This document shows positions 40,998 to 45,422 of a stretch of DNA of 45,422 nucleotides, piece by piece. The stretch covers positions 1 to 45,422 of the forward strand of contig SVJY01000012.1 in the NCBI GenBank assembly GCA_015068765.1. The letters are read 5' to 3'. A program made the position numbers and the translations under genes. Within the stretch, counting starts at the first letter, position 1, and every line of letters starts with the position of its first letter. The stretch is from Oscillospiraceae bacterium. GTDB taxonomy: Bacteria; Bacillota; Clostridia; UMGS1883; UMGS1540. Below the pieces are notes generated by a model. That model was not told the DNA's origin. It saw only the letters and a list, made by a program, of their open reading frames with translations, and made no database searches.

Positions 40998-43346
40998 TTA
41001 CTGCATAAATCCATATTTCGTTTTCACCCTTTCCAGCTTTTCCAAAACAGACCCGCCGGCAAGCCACAGGAAAAAGGCAGTGGATAGGGCATGGATTGCA
41101 TCGAAGGGTGCACCCAGCGTAAAGGCGGACCACAGCTGTGCCACGGTCGGATTCGGTTGCCACAAAAGAAGGGACGACAGATTCATAATCCCACCGTACA
41201 CTAAGAAAGTGATGATGCCGCCGAACAGGGACAAGGCAAGGCGTGTTTTCCCCAAAAGGTCTCGCTGTGCCGGCACCCCTGCCAGAAAGCCGATACTGCC
41301 CAGTGCAAGCATCTGCCATGGCGTCCATGGACCTTGTCCGAAGAAAAAGTTGGAGACAAAGGCAGTCACTGCCCCCACCAGAAAGCCGGTCTCGCCACCT
41401 AAGGCGACGCCCGCCAGTATCACCAGTGCCGCCACCGGTTTGAACTGAGGCAGCATATAGAAGGCGGCACGGCCGGCCACGCCGATGGCACACAGCACGC
41501 TGACGAGCATCAGCTCCCGTGCCGAAGGCTTCCTGCCCTCAAAGGAAAGGGCGAAGGGCACCATAATTTCCAAAAGGAGAAGAAGGCTGATAAAGTAATA
41601 CGGTTTCCGCCCGTAAAAACCGAGAAGAATGGTTATGGGAACTGCCAAAAGAACGAATGCCAAGGCGATTTTCTTTTTTATTTTTCCGCGGGAAACAGCC
41701 GGAAACGGGCTAGGCTCTTCCGGTGGCACGGGCGGCATCAGCATGGGTGCGGCAGGGGGCTTTGGTTTTTCCTCTATACCGCCCAAGGCGGCAATCACGT
41801 CCCCGCAAAGCACCGCTTCTGGCAGACAGGTTTGTGCCATTCGGCTTGCTGCCGTTGTATAAAAGCTTTTCCCGGCGAAAAAAGCACGGGGCTCGTCCGC
41901 CGCCACGATGTTCCCATCAAAAAACATGGCACATCTGTCCGCATATTCCGCACAAAATTCTATATCATGGGAGACCATAACCGTGGTAACGTCGGCACTA
42001 CGCAGTATTTCGGCAAGCTGTTTTTTGAAAAGTCCGTCCATGCCCTTCGTGGGCTCATCCATGAAAAGTACCGCAGGGTCCGTAAGAAGCACCTTGGCAA
42101 GTGCCGTCCGTTCCATTTCGCCGCCGGATACATCAAAGGGATGTCGGTCTAAAATATCTCCAATCCGGCAGAGGGTGACGACCCTCTCCAGCTTCTGCGT
42201 GTCCCGGCACAGTGCCGTAAGCTCTTCGTATACGGTTTTTTGGGTAAAAAGCGTCTGGGGGTTTTGGGGCAGAACGCCTATTTTCCCTACAACACGCACT
42301 TTGCCCCGGTAGGGCGACAAAAGCCCCGCCATAACGGACAGTGCGGTGGTTTTCCCAACGCCGTTTCCGCCTACAATCGCAAAAATCTCGCCTTTCCTAA
42401 CGGTCGCAGAAAACGACCGCAGTATATCCGGCCCGTTTTTCTCGTAGCGGAAGAAAATATCCTTCGCTTCCACCACCGGTTCGGTATCCACCGGCGGCTT
42501 TGCCTTGGGAATTTTCGCCGGGTCTACCTGCCGGTTTTCCAGCCATTCCCGTCCTTCCCGGACAGTGACCGGTGCCGTCCCCCGCCCTTCTACCGCCATA
42601 TAAATCCGCAGGGGCGTAGGGAGTATTCCTGCAATTTCGTGTCCGGCAAGAAAGGTGCCCACCGCAGAGGGCGGTGCGTCGGCAAGAAGCCTTCCGTCTT
42701 CCATCACAATAACCCTGTCGGAAACAGAAAAGGCTTCCTCGGTTCTGTGCTCGCAGAGAATCACCGTCGTCCCCAGCTCCCGGTTAATTTTCTCCAGCAT
42801 CCGGATAAACTGTCCGGCGGCAACCGGGTCCAGCTGGCTGGTAGGCTCGTCCAAAAGAAGCAGAGACGGGCGAAGCAGCATGACCGCCGCCAGATTCAGA
42901 AGCTGCTTCTGTCCGCCGGAAAGCCTCTCCACCTTTTCGTGAAACCAGGTCTGAATCCCGAAAAAGGATGCCATTTCTGCCACCCTAGTCCGAATTTCTC
43001 CGGTGGGCACGCCCAGGCTTTCCAGCCCGAAGGCAAGCTCATGCCACACCGTATCCGTTACAATCTGGCTGTCCGGATTCTGCAAAACAAAGCCGATTTC
43101 CTCCGTCTGTGCCCGGTGGGAAAGTGCAGTAATATCCTGCCCCTTATACCGTACTGTGCCTTCCTGTATGCCGTGGGGCGAAAGCGTAGGCTTCAGGAGC
43201 CGAAGCAAGGTGGTTTTGCCACAGCCGGATTTTCCGCACACGGTGATAAACGCCCCCGCCTGTACGGAAAGGCTTATGTGGGATAGGGCAGGCTCTGTCA
43301 TGCCCGGATATGTAAATTTCAGATTTTGGACTGCAAGTATTTCCAT
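40998..43346 (-). CDS. Fused ECF transporter: ATPase-ATPase-S component
   Basis: 782 residues in one chain. ATPase 1 (about 1-270): CGKSGCGKTTLLRLL Walker A, FVLQNPDSQIVTDT Q-loop, ERLSGGQKQLLNLA signature, LLLLDEPTSQLD Walker B and CEHRTEEA H-loop. ATPase 2 (about 290-500): VGGNGVGKTTALSV, VLPQNPQTLFTQ, DVSGGEMERTALAK, VLFMDEPTKGMD and MVSHDIEF. A Pro-rich linker leads to a six-helix-type S component (about 560-782) with ARELMLVSVLCAIGVAGRAAFYMLP and SNFFFGQGPWTPWQM. ECF modules import vitamins; the ATPases power EcfT and the S component binds the substrate. GGGAGG precedes the ATG, which overlaps the EcfT gene. The DUF4430 partner points to a corrinoid as cargo (inference). Confidence 0.9.
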   Translation of the reverse strand: MEILAVQNLKFTYPGMTEPALSHISLSVQAGAFITVCGKSGCGKTTLLRLLKPTLSPHGIQEGTVRYKGQDITALSHRAQTEEIGFVLQNPDSQIVTDTVWHELAFGLESLGVPTGEIRTRVAEMASFFGIQTWFHEKVERLSGGQKQLLNLAAVMLLRPSLLLLDEPTSQLDPVAAGQFIRMLEKINRELGTTVILCEHRTEEAFSVSDRVIVMEDGRLLADAPPSAVGTFLAGHEIAGILPTPLRIYMAVEGRGTAPVTVREGREWLENRQVDPAKIPKAKPPVDTEPVVEAKDIFFRYEKNGPDILRSFSATVRKGEIFAIVGGNGVGKTTALSVMAGLLSPYRGKVRVVGKIGVLPQNPQTLFTQKTVYEELTALCRDTQKLERVVTLCRIGDILDRHPFDVSGGEMERTALAKVLLTDPAVLFMDEPTKGMDGLFKKQLAEILRSADVTTVMVSHDIEFCAEYADRCAMFFDGNIVAADEPRAFFAGKSFYTTAASRMAQTCLPEAVLCGDVIAALGGIEEKPKPPAAPMLMPPVPPEEPSPFPAVSRGKIKKKIALAFVLLAVPITILLGFYGRKPYYFISLLLLLEIMVPFALSFEGRKPSARELMLVSVLCAIGVAGRAAFYMLPQFKPVAALVILAGVALGGETGFLVGAVTAFVSNFFFGQGPWTPWQMLALGSIGFLAGVPAQRDLLGKTRLALSLFGGIITFLVYGGIMNLSSLLLWQPNPTVAQLWSAFTLGAPFDAIHALSTAFFLWLAGGSVLEKLERVKTKYGFMQ

Positions 43347-44185
43347 CGAAAAACCTCCCGGATTTCAATTAAAATGGGCAAAAAGCAGAGGACGCCGTAG
43401 GCGGCATACGCCAGCGGTGCCGTATTGCCCGAAAGGGCAGGGTAGTAAAAAAAGCGGATTTTTCCTGCTATGCCGCTGCCGATGACGACGCCACCCAGAA
43501 GAAGGATAATAAAGAGAAGGCCTCGGTTATATCGGTCGAAGGTATACAGGGAAAATGTAGTCCTGCCGGGCAGACCATGCCCTCGGGCACGCATGCTGTC
43601 CGCCGTATCCACCGCATTTTCCAAAGACCAATCCAGCGTCACGGAAAGGGCTGTAATTGCCTGCCGCAACCGTCGGAGACTATTGCCGTCCCCTTCCCCG
43701 ATGCCCCGCTGTGCCATGCGGACCTTTTGTATCCGGTTGGTTAAATGGGGAACAAACCGCAGTGTCATGGAAAAAATGAGGGACAGCGACGGAAACAGCC
43801 GCCCGGTAAGGCAAAGAAGCTTATCGCTTGTCATAATCGCCGTAAAGCAGGAAAAATGCAAAACCACGGCACAGAGCATCACGGCGGCGGCAAGGCCGTA
43901 AAGAACGGACTCAAGCGTCAAGGGATTGCCGCTCGGGAAATAGGTTAAAATTGTCTCGCCTCGGTGATTCAAAAGCACATTAAAAAGCACCGCAACGATG
44001 CAAAGCGGAATCAGATACAGACACGTCCTAAACGCCCTTTTCCCGAAAAGCACCCAGGCATGGGCAAAACCGCTGACGACGGAAATCCCTAAAAGCACCG
44101 GATGCATACAGAACATGGTAACCCCGATAACGGCAACAAAGTATGTGAAATTTACAAGGGGATGATACGTTTTGAAGCTTTGCAT
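43319..44185 (-). CDS. ecfT: ECF transporter transmembrane subunit EcfT
   Basis: 288 residues with several hydrophobic helices and the coupling-helix motif AVDTADSMRARGHGLPGR (Ala-Arg-Gly motif that contacts the ATPases) near residue 195. GGAGG precedes the ATG, three bases after the DUF4430 stop, and the 3' end overlaps the fused ATPase/S gene by 28 bases, so all three are translationally coupled. It is the membrane scaffold that joins the two ATPase domains to the S component during vitamin uptake. Confidence 0.9.
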   Translation of the reverse strand: MQSFKTYHPLVNFTYFVAVIGVTMFCMHPVLLGISVVSGFAHAWVLFGKRAFRTCLYLIPLCIVAVLFNVLLNHRGETILTYFPSGNPLTLESVLYGLAAAVMLCAVVLHFSCFTAIMTSDKLLCLTGRLFPSLSLIFSMTLRFVPHLTNRIQKVRMAQRGIGEGDGNSLRRLRQAITALSVTLDWSLENAVDTADSMRARGHGLPGRTTFSLYTFDRYNRGLLFIILLLGGVVIGSGIAGKIRFFYYPALSGNTAPLAYAAYGVLCFLPILIEIREVFRWKYLQSKI

Positions 44186-44188
44186 AAC

Positions 44189-44863
44189 TCAGCCTCCGTA
44201 GGCATAATCGTTTCCGTAGTTGCAGGTATAGAAAAATTCGACGGTATCGCCGGGCGAAAGCCTATATTGGGAGCAACCGACATGCGGAGAAACGCCGTTG
44301 ACATAAAACAGCCAGCCGGAACCGCTTCCACCGTCAAATTCATATAGATTCTGTATACCTTCAATGTACACACTGCCATAGGCCGGCACCTTCGTATACT
44401 CTAAATGAATACCGTGCTGACGGGTGAGACGGTACAGCACGTCCCATACGCTCTCCCCTTCTGCATATGCAACGCTCTGTGCCGCAAAGATAACCCCATC
44501 CGAAGGAACGAGCCCTTTTTTTTCGTCAGAAAGTGCGTCGTTTCCCACAAGGGTATCACAGCGGATGGAAAACGTGCATTGCGTGGCGGCTTCCACCGCC
44601 GCATTGTCTCCCACAGAAGCCGCCGGCGTCTCCGGCGTACGTTCCTCCTCCTTTTCTTCCTCTTCCGGAAGCGTGGAGGTCGGGGAAGCTGTGGGAACTG
44701 CCGGAATAAACGCAGCAGAAGGGTGTGGCGTGGGCGAGACGGTGGGCAGGGGAGCCGGCGGAGATGCCGGCTTCTCTCCCCTAAAATAGGTAACGCCCAA
44801 TAGGATAACCACAGCCAATATTCCAATCACAGTGAATGGATTTTTAACTTTCGGAAATTTCAT
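44189..44863 (-). CDS. Membrane-anchored DUF4430 (transcobalamin-like C-terminal domain) protein
   Basis: 224 residues. An N-terminal uncleaved-type membrane segment (PFTVIGILAVVILLGVTYF) is followed by a long Pro/Ser/Thr/Glu-rich spacer (about 30-100), which would reach through the wall. The C-terminal DUF4430 domain (about 100-215) ends with GSGSGWLFYVNGVSPHVGCSQYRLSPGDTVEFFYT. This domain is related to the beta domain that closes over cobalamin in transcobalamin and intrinsic factor. AAAGGAGAGG precedes the ATG. First gene of the ECF operon, so it likely presents the vitamin to the S component on the cell surface. Binding of B12 itself is inferred. Confidence 0.82.
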   Translation of the reverse strand: MKFPKVKNPFTVIGILAVVILLGVTYFRGEKPASPPAPLPTVSPTPHPSAAFIPAVPTASPTSTLPEEEEKEEERTPETPAASVGDNAAVEAATQCTFSIRCDTLVGNDALSDEKKGLVPSDGVIFAAQSVAYAEGESVWDVLYRLTRQHGIHLEYTKVPAYGSVYIEGIQNLYEFDGGSGSGWLFYVNGVSPHVGCSQYRLSPGDTVEFFYTCNYGNDYAYGG

Positions 44864-44877
44864 AACTACCTCTCCTT

Positions 44878-44939
44878 TATACCGTCACGGTATAAAATAT
44901 CGTTTGCAGTATTGTATCATATACATCGGCCTTTTGCAA
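44878..44939 (-). promoter_or_regulatory. Promoter and operator-like palindrome of the DUF4430-ECF operon
   Basis: On the minus strand TTGCAA (44934-44939), 17-base spacer and TACAAT (44911-44916). Between the -10 box and the ribosome site lies TATACCGTCACGGTATA (44878-44894), a palindrome with 7-base arms that could be an operator or a short mRNA hairpin. No cobalamin riboswitch was recognised in this 104-base gap. Confidence 0.6.
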
Positions 44940-44967
44940 GTAAAGCAGACAGAAAAGCTCCGTTCTC

Positions 44968-45422
44968 TCATTGCAAAACAGTTTCGCAAAGCCGCATCAG
45001 CACAGTTGCCATTTGTGCACGGGTGACGGTGCCGCCAGGGGCAAGGGTGTTGTTCTCCATACCCTGAATCAATCCGGCTGCATAACTCCACGAAACGGCT
45101 TCCCGTGCCCAATCACTGATTTCTCCGGCATCCCTAAAAGCAGAAAGACTTGTTTCTCCGGTGTCGATCCCCTTTTTTGCGGATACGTAGCGATACAAAA
45201 CTGTCGCCAGCTGTTCTCTTGTAACGGGGCTTTCCGGGTGGAATGTGGTTTCGCTGTCTCCTAAAACAATGCCGCCGGTGGCTGCCCATGCCACGGCCGG
45301 GGCATACCATGCGTCATAGCTTACGTCCCGGAAGGCGGTTTCGCCGGTGTATGTGCTGCCACTTAGCCGGTACAGCACCGTGACCAGCATTCCCCGGCTG
45401 ACCATGGCTTCCGGTGCAAAGC
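44968..45422 (-). CDS. SLH-domain protein, C-terminal part (5' end outside window)
   Basis: The open frame runs past the right edge; the track start at 45405 is an internal Met, since FAPEA precedes it in frame. The visible 150 residues are about three SLH repeats: FRDVSYDAWYAPAVAWAATGGIV, FRDAGEISDWAREAVSWSYAAGLIQG and the closing TLAPGGTVTRAQMATVLMRL. These bind pyruvylated cell-wall polymers. It is upstream of, and in the same direction as, the DUF4430-ECF operon with 104 bases between. In related gene groups such proteins carry an alpha/alpha barrel and DUF4430 domain; that part would lie outside this window, so the function is open. Confidence 0.82.
   Translation of the reverse strand, partial: FAPEAMVSRGMLVTVLYRLSGSTYTGETAFRDVSYDAWYAPAVAWAATGGIVLGDSETTFHPESPVTREQLATVLYRYVSAKKGIDTGETSLSAFRDAGEISDWAREAVSWSYAAGLIQGMENNTLAPGGTVTRAQMATVLMRLCETVLQ

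Noticed and set aside
42240-43286. 348-residue plus-strand ORF
   Set aside because: Antisense to the fused ECF ATPase gene with intact Walker motifs.
1-45422. tRNA, rRNA, CRISPR array, prophage or integrase genes
   Set aside because: No cloverleaf, rRNA-like block, regularly spaced repeats or phage structural proteins were recognised on reading both strands.

Overview
The window reads as a chromosomal segment of a Bacillota (Clostridia-type) anaerobe. The basis is strong AGGAGG-type ribosome binding sites, sigma-A style promoters, RpiR and AraC regulators, four proteins with S-layer homology (SLH) repeats, a PPi-dependent phosphofructokinase, an energy-coupling factor (ECF) vitamin transporter and a Cys-rich Mrp ATPase. 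Base composition looks balanced. No rRNA, tRNA, CRISPR array or phage module was seen, and no gene-free stretch exceeds 300 bases. The species cannot be named from this sequence.

Region 1 (1-19.0 kb) is a divergent catabolic locus. Leftward run an M29-type peptidase homologue, a Gfo/Idh/MocA dehydrogenase, a xylose-isomerase-like TIM barrel and a large secreted CBM/GH-like/SLH protein that runs off the left edge. Rightward run a FAD-linked oxidase, a two-cluster Fe-S protein, a class II aldolase, a PfkB kinase, an IolB-type isomerase, an FGGY kinase, a NagA-like deacetylase, a NagB-like isomerase/deaminase, a single-chain EtfB-EtfA flavoprotein and two tandem alpha/beta hydrolases. An RpiR regulator follows under its own promoter. 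The two operons face each other across a 19-bp perfect inverted repeat that carries both -35 boxes. A 14-mer in it recurs with one mismatch at the rpiR start site, so RpiR probably controls both. The likely theme is oxidation of a sugar or amino-sugar derivative with electrons passed to the fused ETF, followed by isomerisation, phosphorylation and aldol cleavage. The exact substrate is unknown, and no transporter lies in the cluster.

Region 2 (19-24 kb) holds a 54-residue Asn-rich mini-protein missing from the ORF track, an imidazolonepropionase-like amidohydrolase, a decayed sialic-acid operon and a PPi-dependent phosphofructokinase. The sialic-acid operon consists of a 5'-truncated sialidase and a nanA with an internal out-of-frame deletion. 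The sialidase break coincides with two apposed inverted repeats that resemble IS3-family ends.

Region 3 (24-32 kb) has an AraC regulator divergent from an MFS transporter. A second AraC regulator follows, downstream of a leftward operon encoding an SGNH hydrolase, a Gfo/Idh/MocA dehydrogenase, an amidohydrolase-2 protein and a DppA-like M55 peptidase. A zinc-type MDR dehydrogenase diverges from that operon.

Region 4 (32-45.4 kb) is surface-oriented. It encodes a second giant CBM/GH-like/SLH protein, a GH4 glycosidase with two tandem operator-like repeats 31 bp apart, a glucosaminidase with SH3 and SLH domains, and an Mrp ATPase. The last operon encodes an ECF vitamin transporter in which two ATPases and an S component are one polypeptide, together with EcfT and a membrane-anchored DUF4430 (transcobalamin-like) protein. 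It lies downstream of another SLH protein cut by the right edge. That group is a good candidate for a surface corrinoid-capture system.
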